Below, piece after piece: positions 57,056 through 64,000 of a stretch of 64,000 bases of DNA. Source of the DNA: Cognatundibacterium griseum. GTDB lineage: Bacteria; Pseudomonadota; Gammaproteobacteria; Burkholderiales; Burkholderiaceae_D. Location: NCBI RefSeq assembly GCF_014284195.1, contig NZ_JACOGC010000003.1, forward strand, positions 248,001 through 312,000, read 5' to 3'. The position numbers were made by a program, and so were the translations under genes. Numbering within the stretch: position 1 is the stretch's first letter; the number at the start of each line of letters is the position of its first letter. Under the pieces are notes generated by a model, which ran no database searches, was not told the DNA's origin, and saw only the letters and a list, made by a program, of their open reading frames with translations.

Positions 57056-58321
57056 TTACTGGCGGACCTCGCCATGCCCAAACACGATGTACTTCAGGGA
57101 TGTCAGCCCTTCCAGCCCGACCGGGCCGCGTGCATGCAGCTTGTCGTTGGAAATGCCGATTTCGGCTCCCAGTCCGTATTCAAAACCATCGGCAAAGCGG
57201 GTGGAGGCGTTCACCATCACCGATGCAGAATCAACTTCGCGCAAAAAGCGCATGGCGCGGCTGTAGTCTTCCGTCACGATCGCTTCCGTGTGTTTGGAAG
57301 AATACTGATTGATGTGATGGATCGCCTCGTCCATGTCTGCCACCACTTTGACCGCCAGCACCGGCGCCAGATATTCCGTGCTCCAGTCTTCTTCGGTCGC
57401 ACTGGCAATCCAGGCATAATCATGCAGCAATGAAGCCGCAACCGGATCGCAGCGCAGTTCGACTTTCTGCGTCGCATAGCGCTCTGCCAGCAACGGCAGA
57501 ATGCGGGGAGCAATCGCTTTCGCGACCAGCAGGGTTTCCATGGTGTTGCAGGTGCCGTAACGGTGGCATTTGGCGTTGAACGCGATATCGGAGGCTTTTT
57601 GCAGATCGGCCTTGTCGTCGATATACACATGGCAGATGCCATCCAGATGCTTGATCATCGGCACCGTGGCTTCCTGCATCAGGCGGGCGATCAGTCCCTT
57701 GCCGCCACGCGGCACGATCACGTCCACATATTGCGGCATGGTGATCAACTCACCGACGGCAGCACGGTCGGTGGTCTCGACGATCTGCACCGCATCGGCC
57801 GGCAGGCCGGCGCCAGCCAGACCTTCCTTGACCAGTTTTGCCAGTGCCTGATTGCAGTGAATCGCTTCTGAGCCGCCGCGCAGTATCGTCGCGTTGCCGC
57901 TCTTGATGCACAAGCCTGCCGCATCCACCGTGACATTCGGACGCGCTTCGTAAATGATGCCGATCACGCCCAGCGGCACGCGCATCTGGCCGACCTGAAT
58001 GCCGGTCGGACGATATTTCATATTGGAGATTTCACCAATCGGATCGGCCAGGCTGACGATCTGCTCCAGACCTTCTGCCATCGTCGCAATTGCTTTATCG
58101 GACAAACTCAGGCGGTCCAGCATCGCGGCTTCCATACCGGCGGCTTTGGCGGCCGCCAGATCGAGTTCATTGGCTGCGCGTAAAGCCGCAGCCTCACGGC
58201 GGATAGCTGCCGCAATCAGGCTCAGGGCTTTGTTTTTGGCTGCGGTGTCGGCTTTGGCCATCGCGCGCGATGCAATGCGGGCACGCTGACCAAGGTCGCT
58301 CATGTAGTGTTTGATATCCAT
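57056..58321 (-). CDS. proA: gamma-glutamyl phosphate reductase
   Basis: The 421-aa enzyme makes glutamate semialdehyde for proline synthesis with NADPH. The aldehyde-dehydrogenase-like fold shows [19 protein letters not shown] near residue 115, the catalytic Cys in [13 protein letters not shown] near 257 and the end segment FGYG-like [14 protein letters not shown]. Start 58321 is used; 58303 (MSDLGQR) is possible. Repeat copy C begins 22 bp upstream. proB is not in the window. Confidence 0.96.
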   Translation of the reverse strand: MDIKHYMSDLGQRARIASRAMAKADTAAKNKALSLIAAAIRREAAALRAANELDLAAAKAAGMEAAMLDRLSLSDKAIATMAEGLEQIVSLADPIGEISNMKYRPTGIQVGQMRVPLGVIGIIYEARPNVTVDAAGLCIKSGNATILRGGSEAIHCNQALAKLVKEGLAGAGLPADAVQIVETTDRAAVGELITMPQYVDVIVPRGGKGLIARLMQEATVPMIKHLDGICHVYIDDKADLQKASDIAFNAKCHRYGTCNTMETLLVAKAIAPRILPLLAERYATQKVELRCDPVAASLLHDYAWIASATEEDWSTEYLAPVLAVKVVADMDEAIHHINQYSSKHTEAIVTEDYSRAMRFLREVDSASVMVNASTRFADGFEYGLGAEIGISNDKLHARGPVGLEGLTSLKYIVFGHGEVRQ

Positions 58322-58342
58322 GATGTTATTTCAGGAGCAAAT

Positions 58343-58414
58343 ATACTCCCCCCGTGTATTTTTAAACGCCCTTTATTTTCAAGGGTATCAGGCATGATTT
58401 TAGTGATACCCCCC
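58343..58414. repeat. 72-bp intergenic repeat, copy C (ATACTCCCC box), upstream of proA
   Basis: It starts with ATACTCCCCCCGTGTAT (58343-58359). Its interior reads CGCCCTTTATTTTCAAGGG, then TATCAGGC and ATGATTTT, which matches the reverse complement of copy B (27901-27974) at most positions. It ends with ATACCCCCC (58406-58414) rather than the inverted box of copy A. It lies between holA and proA. Confidence 0.75.
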
Positions 58415-58457
58415 TGTTTTCAGGGTTGCCGGAGATTATTCCGGCAGCATCCGGCAA

Positions 58458-59477
58458 TCAGGCAGCGCTGGCGACCTGCAGACCAAGCTGCAACAGCGCA
58501 TCCCAGGCATCGCCGGCCAGTGTTTTGGCACGCAAGCCCTTCACCATCTTATCGATTTGTGAGGCTTGCTGCAGCGCAGTCTGCAAGGTCTGCAAACTGA
58601 CTCTGCGCAGTGCCGGGTCCATGAGCTTTTCTCTGGGCCCCCAGATCCGATATTCCTTCAGCAAAGCCGGCAAGGGCCGTCCCTGGCTCATGCCGGCTTT
58701 CAGCTTGAGCAACGTGCGAATTTCTTCCGCCATCGCCCACAGCACCAGCGGCAGGGCTTCGCCCTCACCTTTTAGGCCATTCAACATCCGCGACAAGCGC
58801 TTCACGTCGCCCGCCAGCATCGCTTCATTGAGCTTGAAGACGTCGTAGCGTGCCACATTCAACACGGCGTCGTGAATCTGTTCAAAACCGAGCCGGCCAG
58901 CCGGGTGCAGCAAGGCCAGTTTCTGAATTTCCTGATGCGCCGCCAGCAAATTGCCTTCGACGCGTTCAGCGATAAATTCCAGACCCTGCCGGTCAGCGCT
59001 CTGTTGCTGCAAAGCCAGACGCTGACTGATCCAGTTCGGCAAATGCGCACGTTCAACCAGCGGAATATCAACATACACCGCCGCCTGCTGCAAACTGCCA
59101 ACCCAGGCGGCTTTCTGCGTAGCCCAGTCCAGCTTGGGCAGGGTAATCAGCGTCAGGTTATCGGGTGACAAATGCGTCACATAATCCTGCAACGCCTGCC
59201 CGCCGTCCTTACCCGGCTTACCGGTCGGGATGCGCAGGTCAATCAGTTTTTTATCACCGAACAGGGATTGCGACTGATTCGCCGCCAGCAGCGCACCCCA
59301 TTTGAAACTGCGCTCCACCGTCAGGATTTCACGCTCAAAAAACCCCTGGGCTTTGGCCGCCCGACGAATCTTGTCGGCAGCTTCCAGCGCCAGCAGATGT
59401 TCATCGCTGGTCACCACATACAACGGCGCCAGCGTTTTCGCCAGATGGCCGTCAAGGGCATCAAAGCGCAGCTGCAT
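58458..59477 (-). CDS. holA: DNA polymerase III subunit delta
   Basis: This 339-aa clamp-loader subunit opens the beta clamp. It opens with the delta-type N-terminal LAPLYVVTSDEHLLALEAAD segment and has the EGNLLAAHQEIQKLALL segment of AAA+-like domain II near 193-210. Length and neighbours (lptE immediately upstream on the same strand, proA downstream) are those of the usual betaproteobacterial cluster. It starts directly at the base after the lptE stop. Confidence 0.95.
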   Translation of the reverse strand: MQLRFDALDGHLAKTLAPLYVVTSDEHLLALEAADKIRRAAKAQGFFEREILTVERSFKWGALLAANQSQSLFGDKKLIDLRIPTGKPGKDGGQALQDYVTHLSPDNLTLITLPKLDWATQKAAWVGSLQQAAVYVDIPLVERAHLPNWISQRLALQQQSADRQGLEFIAERVEGNLLAAHQEIQKLALLHPAGRLGFEQIHDAVLNVARYDVFKLNEAMLAGDVKRLSRMLNGLKGEGEALPLVLWAMAEEIRTLLKLKAGMSQGRPLPALLKEYRIWGPREKLMDPALRRVSLQTLQTALQQASQIDKMVKGLRAKTLAGDAWDALLQLGLQVASAA

Positions 59478-59987
59478 TTACTGATCCATTTTCACGACTG
59501 ACAGACGACGCATGATCTGCTGCACCAGATCGGTCTGCATGTCGCGGTACAGCAGGGCTTCTTCGGATTCCTTCGCCAGCACCTGGGATTCGTTGAAGGT
59601 GATGCTGCGTTTCAACTGTATCGATACCGGTTCCAGAAATTCCTTGCCTTCGGCATCGCGCAGGCGAAACTTAAACCGGTATAACAGATTGTATTCACGC
59701 ACGCGGCCCTGGCTGTTGAGCGACAGAATCTGCTTTTCACGCGTCTCGCCGAGCACATCCAGAATCACTTCTGCGTCCTTGGCATCACCGGCAATCTGCG
59801 TCTGACCATTGGCACGGATCTGGCGTTTGAGCTCACCGCCTAACGGCGACGCATCCGGCAAGCCGATGTAGATGCTGTGAAACGGAAAACTAACCGGTCC
59901 GCGCAAAGCGAAACCGCACGCAGACAACATCATCAGCGCCAGCAAAGCCAGCAGCCATGTCTTGCGGTGGATGATCCATGAACGCAT
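59478..59987 (-). CDS. lptE: LPS-assembly lipoprotein LptE
   Basis: The 169-aa lipoprotein has a signal peptide with the lipobox LSAC (C24 lipidated), followed by GFALRGPVSFPFHSIYI, the characteristic start of mature LptE. It plugs the LptD barrel that inserts LPS in the outer membrane. It follows leuS by 23 bp, and the order leuS-lptE-holA is conserved. Confidence 0.95.
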   Translation of the reverse strand: MRSWIIHRKTWLLALLALMMLSACGFALRGPVSFPFHSIYIGLPDASPLGGELKRQIRANGQTQIAGDAKDAEVILDVLGETREKQILSLNSQGRVREYNLLYRFKFRLRDAEGKEFLEPVSIQLKRSITFNESQVLAKESEEALLYRDMQTDLVQQIMRRLSVVKMDQ

Positions 59988-60010
59988 GCGGTTTCTCCTT
60001 TTTCTCTTGC

Positions 60011-62647
60011 TCAGGCCACGATATTGACCAGCTTGCCCGGCACCACGATGATCTTCTTCGGCGTGCCTTCGATAAAACGCTGCACGCTTTCATTGGCAAG
60101 CGCGGTGGCTTCGATCGTCGCTTTATCGGCGTCCTTGCCAACCTTAATGCTGCCGCGCAGTTTGCCGTTCACCTGCACCATCAGTTCGATTTCATCCTGC
60201 ACCAGCGCGGTTTCATCCACCAGCGGCCAGGGCGCATCAATGATTTCTCCCAGCTCTGCGGCAAAGCCAAGTTCCTGCCACAGCGCATGTGTGATGTGCG
60301 GGCAAACCGGATACAGGCCGCGTAACAGAATGCTGAACGCTTCACGCAATGCCGCTGCCGATCCTTCAGCTTCCGATTTGAATGACTCGATCGTGTTGAG
60401 CAATTTCATCGCGCCGGAAACCACAGTGTTGTATTGCAGGCGCTCATAATCGGCATCAATCTGCTTCAGGGTCAGATGCACTTCACGGCGCAAGGTCTTC
60501 ACCTCACCGGCATAAGACGCCGGCGCTGCGGCTCCGGTGGCGATAGTGGCAGACAGTTTCAGGGCAGACGCCCACAAACGGCGCAGATAGCGCGAGGCGC
60601 CTTCGACACCGCTGTTGCTCCATGCGGCGCTCTGATCCGGAGGTCCGGCGAACATCGTGAACAAGCGCGCAGTATCGGCACCGAACTGGGTGATGATGTC
60701 TTTCGGCTCGACCACATTGTTTTTGGATTTCGACATTTTTTCAATGCCGCCCATCTGCACCGGCTGACCATCAGATTTCAGGCTGGCCGATACAGGACGG
60801 CCTTTGTCGTCATGCTGGACTTCGATTTCATTCGGATAGAACCAGGTTTTCTTGCCGCTCTCGTCTTCGCGGTAGAACGATTCGTTCAGCAACATACCCT
60901 GCGTGAACAGATTTTTGAAAGGCTCGTCAATCTTGACCAGCCCCAGATCGCGCATCGCCTTGGTCCAGAAACGGGCGTACAGCAGATGCAACACCGCATG
61001 TTCAACGCCGCCGATGTACTGATCCATTCCCTTAGGACTCATCCAGTAATCATTGCGTTCATCGACCATGGTTGTCGCATCCGGGCAGGTATAGCGCATG
61101 AAATACCAGCTGGAATCGACGAAAGTATCCATGGTGTCGGTTTCACGCTGCGCAGGTTTGCCGCATTTCGGGCAAGGCACATTCAGGAAAGCCGCATGCG
61201 TTTTCAATGGATTACCGGAGCCGTCAGGGATGCATTCGGTTGGCAATACCACCGGCAAATCTTCGTAAGGCACCGGCACGTCGCCGCAGCATTCGCAGTG
61301 AATGATAGGAATCGGCGTACCCCAATAGCGCTGACGGGAAATACCCCAGTCACGCAGACGCCAGGTCGTTTTTTTCTCGCCGACGCCTTTGGCTGCGAGG
61401 TCGGCAGCGACCGCATCTACCGCCGCTTTGTAACTCAAACCGTCGTATTTGCCGGAATTGACGGTCACGCATTTTTGTTTATCGCCATACCATTCGGCCC
61501 AGGCATCGGTCGTGAAACTTTCACCTTCAACTGCCACCACTTGCTTGATTGCGATACCGTACTTTTTGGCAAATGCAAAATCACGCTCATCATGTGCGGG
61601 CACCCCCATCACAGCGCCGTCGCCATAAGTCATCAGCACATAATTGCCGACCCAGACTTCGACCTGCTCGCCGGTCAGCGGATGCGTCACGAATAAGCCG
61701 GTCGGCAAGCCTTCTTTTTCCTTGGTCGCCATTTCGGCTTCAGTGGTACCGCCGGCTTTACATTCTTCGATGAACGTTGCCAGTTTTGCGTTATTTTTTG
61801 CAGCAACAGTAGCCAGCGGATGTTCCGCTGCCACGGCGCAGAACGTCACACCCATGATGGTGTCAGGACGGGTCGTGAACACATGCAGTTTGCCGTCCTG
61901 TACCAGCGCACCGGACTCACCGGCAATCTGGTGCGTGAACGCAAAGCGCACGCCTTCGCTCTTGCCTATCCAGTTGCGCTGCATGGTACGTACCTGCTCC
62001 GGCCAGCCATCCAGCGTATCAATACTGCTCAGTAATTCCTCTGCGTATTGGGTGATTCCAAAGTAATAACCAGGGATTTCACGTTTTTCCACCAGAGCGC
62101 CGGAGCGCCAGCCGCGACCATCGATCACCTGCTCATTGGCCAGCACGGTCTGGTCAACCGGATCCCAGTTCACGACCTGGGTTTTTTTGTAGGCGATGCC
62201 TTTTTCCAGCATCTTCAGGAACAGCCACTGGTTCCAGCGGTAGTAATCCGGATCGCAGGTCGCCACTTCACGCGACCAGTCAAACGCCAGCCCCAGCGGT
62301 TCCATCTGCGACTTCATGTCTTCGATATTGGCGTAAGTCCACTCTGCCGGCGATTTTTTATACGCAATCGCGGCATTTTCGGCTGGCAGACCAAATGCAT
62401 CCCAGCCCATCGGCATCAGCACGTTGTAACCCTTCATACGCAGCTGGCGTGCCAGCATGTCGTTAATCGTGTAGTTGCGCACGTGGCCCATGTGCAGCTT
62501 GCCGGAAGGGTAAGGCAGCATGGAACAGGCGTAGTACTTACCTTTAGGGAAACGCGGATTATTTTCTACGGCTTTATAGGCGTCGATTTTTTTCCAATGG
62601 GATTGCGCCGATTGCTCGACGTCGGAGGGCGTGTATTTTTCTTGCAT
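60011..62647 (-). CDS. leuS: leucyl-tRNA synthetase
   Basis: This 878-aa class I synthetase has the HIGH-type motif in [15 protein letters not shown] (about 45-59), the CP1 editing domain with the [15 protein letters not shown] editing pocket near 342-356, a zinc-like CECCGD and CPKCGKP insertion, and [10 protein letters not shown] near 635. The length is normal. It is first in the leuS-lptE-holA run. Confidence 0.98.
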   Translation of the reverse strand: MQEKYTPSDVEQSAQSHWKKIDAYKAVENNPRFPKGKYYACSMLPYPSGKLHMGHVRNYTINDMLARQLRMKGYNVLMPMGWDAFGLPAENAAIAYKKSPAEWTYANIEDMKSQMEPLGLAFDWSREVATCDPDYYRWNQWLFLKMLEKGIAYKKTQVVNWDPVDQTVLANEQVIDGRGWRSGALVEKREIPGYYFGITQYAEELLSSIDTLDGWPEQVRTMQRNWIGKSEGVRFAFTHQIAGESGALVQDGKLHVFTTRPDTIMGVTFCAVAAEHPLATVAAKNNAKLATFIEECKAGGTTEAEMATKEKEGLPTGLFVTHPLTGEQVEVWVGNYVLMTYGDGAVMGVPAHDERDFAFAKKYGIAIKQVVAVEGESFTTDAWAEWYGDKQKCVTVNSGKYDGLSYKAAVDAVAADLAAKGVGEKKTTWRLRDWGISRQRYWGTPIPIIHCECCGDVPVPYEDLPVVLPTECIPDGSGNPLKTHAAFLNVPCPKCGKPAQRETDTMDTFVDSSWYFMRYTCPDATTMVDERNDYWMSPKGMDQYIGGVEHAVLHLLYARFWTKAMRDLGLVKIDEPFKNLFTQGMLLNESFYREDESGKKTWFYPNEIEVQHDDKGRPVSASLKSDGQPVQMGGIEKMSKSKNNVVEPKDIITQFGADTARLFTMFAGPPDQSAAWSNSGVEGASRYLRRLWASALKLSATIATGAAAPASYAGEVKTLRREVHLTLKQIDADYERLQYNTVVSGAMKLLNTIESFKSEAEGSAAALREAFSILLRGLYPVCPHITHALWQELGFAAELGEIIDAPWPLVDETALVQDEIELMVQVNGKLRGSIKVGKDADKATIEATALANESVQRFIEGTPKKIIVVPGKLVNIVA

Positions 62648-62736
62648 GGCGTGACCAGAAGTAGATGCGGAAATGACTCAGAACCTTTGATTATAACTGG
62701 TTCGGTGCCAAGTTTGAGTAAAGCAGGCGTTGCAGA

Positions 62737-63186
62737 TCAGGGGCTGGTTGCCTGCACGCCGGCGGGATCGGTGACAAAGGCAATTTTTCCCAGTCCCAGT
62801 TTCTGGGCTACGGCCATGACCTGGGCAATCGTTTCGTAGCGTGTCGCCTTGTCTGCACGTAACTGGATTTCCGGTGCGAGCGGCTGGCGCGCAGCAGCTG
62901 CGAGCTGGCGTTCCAGCATTACCGGGTCGGTCAGCTGCTGCTCAAAAAAAATCTTTCCCTGCGCGTCAATCGCAATATGCAGGCTGGCAGCTGGCTGCGG
63001 CGCAGGCTGCGCGCCGGTTTGCGGTAATTCCAGCCGGATGCTGGGCGCCAGCATGGGGGCTGCCAGCATGAAAATCACCAGCAAAACCAGCATGACATCG
63101 ACCATCGGTGTGACGTTGATGTCTGCCATCGGGCCAGACATCCTGACGCCGCTGTCGGCCTGGGCTGAAAAGCTGCCGAAACTCAT
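62737..63186 (-). CDS. exbD: ExbD/TolR family biopolymer transport protein
   Basis: The 149-aa protein has an N-terminal cytoplasmic stretch, then MADINVTPMVDVMLVLLVIFMLAAP, whose helix holds the essential proton-path Asp (in VDVML), and a periplasmic domain. It energises TonB together with ExbB. The start at 63186 overlaps the exbB stop in ATGA, which excludes the longer frame. In this class a tolR assignment is possible in isolation, but no tol-pal genes are nearby. Confidence 0.9.
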   Translation of the reverse strand: MSFGSFSAQADSGVRMSGPMADINVTPMVDVMLVLLVIFMLAAPMLAPSIRLELPQTGAQPAPQPAASLHIAIDAQGKIFFEQQLTDPVMLERQLAAAARQPLAPEIQLRADKATRYETIAQVMAVAQKLGLGKIAFVTDPAGVQATSP

Positions 63187-63857
63187 GCGATGTCCCGGGA
63201 TGCAGGGGGAGGACAAAAATGCAGCAGCAAGTCGTGCGCAAAACCATCCAGTTCCGCCAGTGTGACTCTGTGTACGCGCTGCAAGGCGTTGTAAGCCAGA
63301 ACGGAGGGAATGGCAACGATCAGTCCGAAGGCTGTCATGATCAGCGCCTCGCCAACCGGTCCTGCCAGCTGATCAATCTGCACCATTCCTGCCGCGGAAA
63401 TCGAGGTCAGTGCATGATAGATGCCCCAGACGGTTCCCAGCAAACCCACGAAGGGAGCCGTTGCGCCGATGGATGCCAGCACAGTCAGCCCGTTTTCCAG
63501 TTTGCGCGTGAGTTTTTGCAATCTTTGCCGCAGATGACGGGTCAGCACTTCGCGCAAGTCACTTGCTGCGCTGAGTGTGGCGGCACGCTCGCTGCGCGCT
63601 GCCTCTGCAGCGCTGTCTGCCAGCGACAGGAAAATCTGCTCTTTGTCATGCAGGCGCAGCAAGGACAGCGCATCGTCCAGTGTCGGTGCCAGCCAGAATT
63701 GCTGCAGGAAAGGTGCGGCTCGCCGGACGCGCCAGAACGACCAGGTTTTGGCAAAGATCAGCGTCCAGCTCAGCAGAGACAGGCCGAACAATAGATACGC
63801 GATCGCATGACCGAACTGATCGGCCTGTTCCCAGTATTGTGCGATAGCAGAATGCAT
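63183..63857 (-). CDS. exbB: ExbB/TolQ/MotA-type proton channel protein
   Basis: The 224-aa protein has three membrane helices (about 15-35, 125-147, 160-185). The family pattern is visible as NGLTVLASIGATAPFVGLLGTVWGIYHAL and GEALIMTAFGLIVAIPSVLAYN. It forms the pentameric channel around the ExbD dimer. It is 44 bp downstream of dapB. The cognate tonB is probably the one at 7.3 kb. Confidence 0.9.
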   Translation of the reverse strand: MHSAIAQYWEQADQFGHAIAYLLFGLSLLSWTLIFAKTWSFWRVRRAAPFLQQFWLAPTLDDALSLLRLHDKEQIFLSLADSAAEAARSERAATLSAASDLREVLTRHLRQRLQKLTRKLENGLTVLASIGATAPFVGLLGTVWGIYHALTSISAAGMVQIDQLAGPVGEALIMTAFGLIVAIPSVLAYNALQRVHRVTLAELDGFAHDLLLHFCPPPASRDIA

Positions 63858-63901
63858 CGTCTGTGGTCGGTATGGAGTCCGTATTGGTTCAGTCAGCCGG
63901 A

Positions 63902-64000
63902 TTAATTCAGTCCCAGCACATCGTACATGTCAAACAGCCCGCTGGCCTTGTTGCTCAGAAAACGTGCCGCACGCAGACTGCCATGGGCATAAGTGACCCG
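63902..64000 (-). CDS. dapB: 4-hydroxy-tetrahydrodipicolinate reductase, C-terminal end, cut by the window edge
   Basis: Only the last 32 residues are visible. They read [15 protein letters not shown], then [13 protein letters not shown] before the TAA. This is the characteristic DapB C-terminus (E. coli ends with ESGLFDMRDVLDLN). The enzyme makes tetrahydrodipicolinate in lysine and peptidoglycan synthesis. The assignment rests on this tail only. Confidence 0.85.
   Translation of the reverse strand, partial: RVTYAHGSLRAARFLSNKASGLFDMYDVLGLN

Noticed and set aside
60434-61696. A 420-codon open frame on the plus strand inside leuS
   Set aside because: It is wholly antisense to a complete, canonical leucyl-tRNA synthetase gene and has no family features. 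Long antisense frames are expected where third positions are GC-biased.

Overview
The window is 64 kb of ordinary bacterial chromosome at roughly 53% GC. It is dense with single-copy housekeeping genes. I saw no phage, transposase, integrase, CRISPR array, rRNA or tRNA gene. Gene content and order point to a betaproteobacterium of the Burkholderiales, probably Oxalobacteraceae. The signs are a Burkholderiales-type porin, a choline-kinase-like ThrB next to a BPSS1780-type membrane protein and a DUF2782-like protein, the run leuS-lptE-holA, the block rplM-rpsI-argC-DUF6776-bactofilin-erpA, glcDEF, HemJ in haem synthesis, and hemP with a Fur box. The family-level assignment is inference; the species cannot be named from what I can see.

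Layout. 1-5 kb: tail of a Nudix hydrolase, mnmA, an RpiR/SIS regulator, then ahpF and ahpC on the opposite strand. 5.3-8.6 kb: psd, a Fur-controlled iron cluster (hemP, a 109-aa unknown, bfd, tonB) and bfr. 8.6-13.4 kb: a GST, purB, and a cytochrome b561-yceI-yceI-marR cluster behind a perfect dyad operator. 13.5-18 kb: a two-gene RND efflux operon. 18-24 kb: queA-tgt-yajC-secD-secF. 24-29.8 kb: recG, a GNAT acetyltransferase, an MFE-2-like short-chain dehydrogenase, oxyR and an XRE-type regulator. 30-34.3 kb: a 70-aa exported peptide, ubiA, a yqjD-yqjE-yqjK-like trio and an ArnT-like glycosyltransferase. 34.6-40 kb: proC-yggS divergent from pilT-pilU-gpx, then lrgA-lrgB. 40-44 kb: glcD-glcE-glcF. 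44-48.4 kb: erpA, bactofilin, a DUF6776-like protein, argC, rpsI, rplM, an intergenic small RNA and osmC. 48.5-53.5 kb: thrB with two neighbours, a porin and a Bcr/CflA-type exporter. 53.5-64 kb: succinate-semialdehyde dehydrogenase, an rRNA methyltransferase, hemJ, proA, holA, lptE, leuS, exbD, exbB and the tail of dapB.

Two themes recur. The first is peroxide and iron handling: OxyR, AhpC/AhpF, a glutathione peroxidase, OsmC, Bfr/Bfd, HemP, TonB/ExbBD, ErpA, HemJ and YceI/cytochrome b561. The second is envelope biogenesis: Psd, SecDF-YajC, LptE, the ArnT-like enzyme, RND pump, porin and bactofilin.

The least expected signals are non-coding. A small RNA between rplM and osmC has its own sigma70-type promoter, a hairpin that displays UCCUCCUUU (close to the 16S rRNA anti-Shine-Dalgarno tail) and an intrinsic terminator. 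A second CCUCCUC-loop hairpin lies in the leader of the 70-aa peptide gene. Three intergenic repeats of about 75 bp are bounded by ATACTCCCC-type boxes. There are also several clean dyads at promoters and gene junctions.
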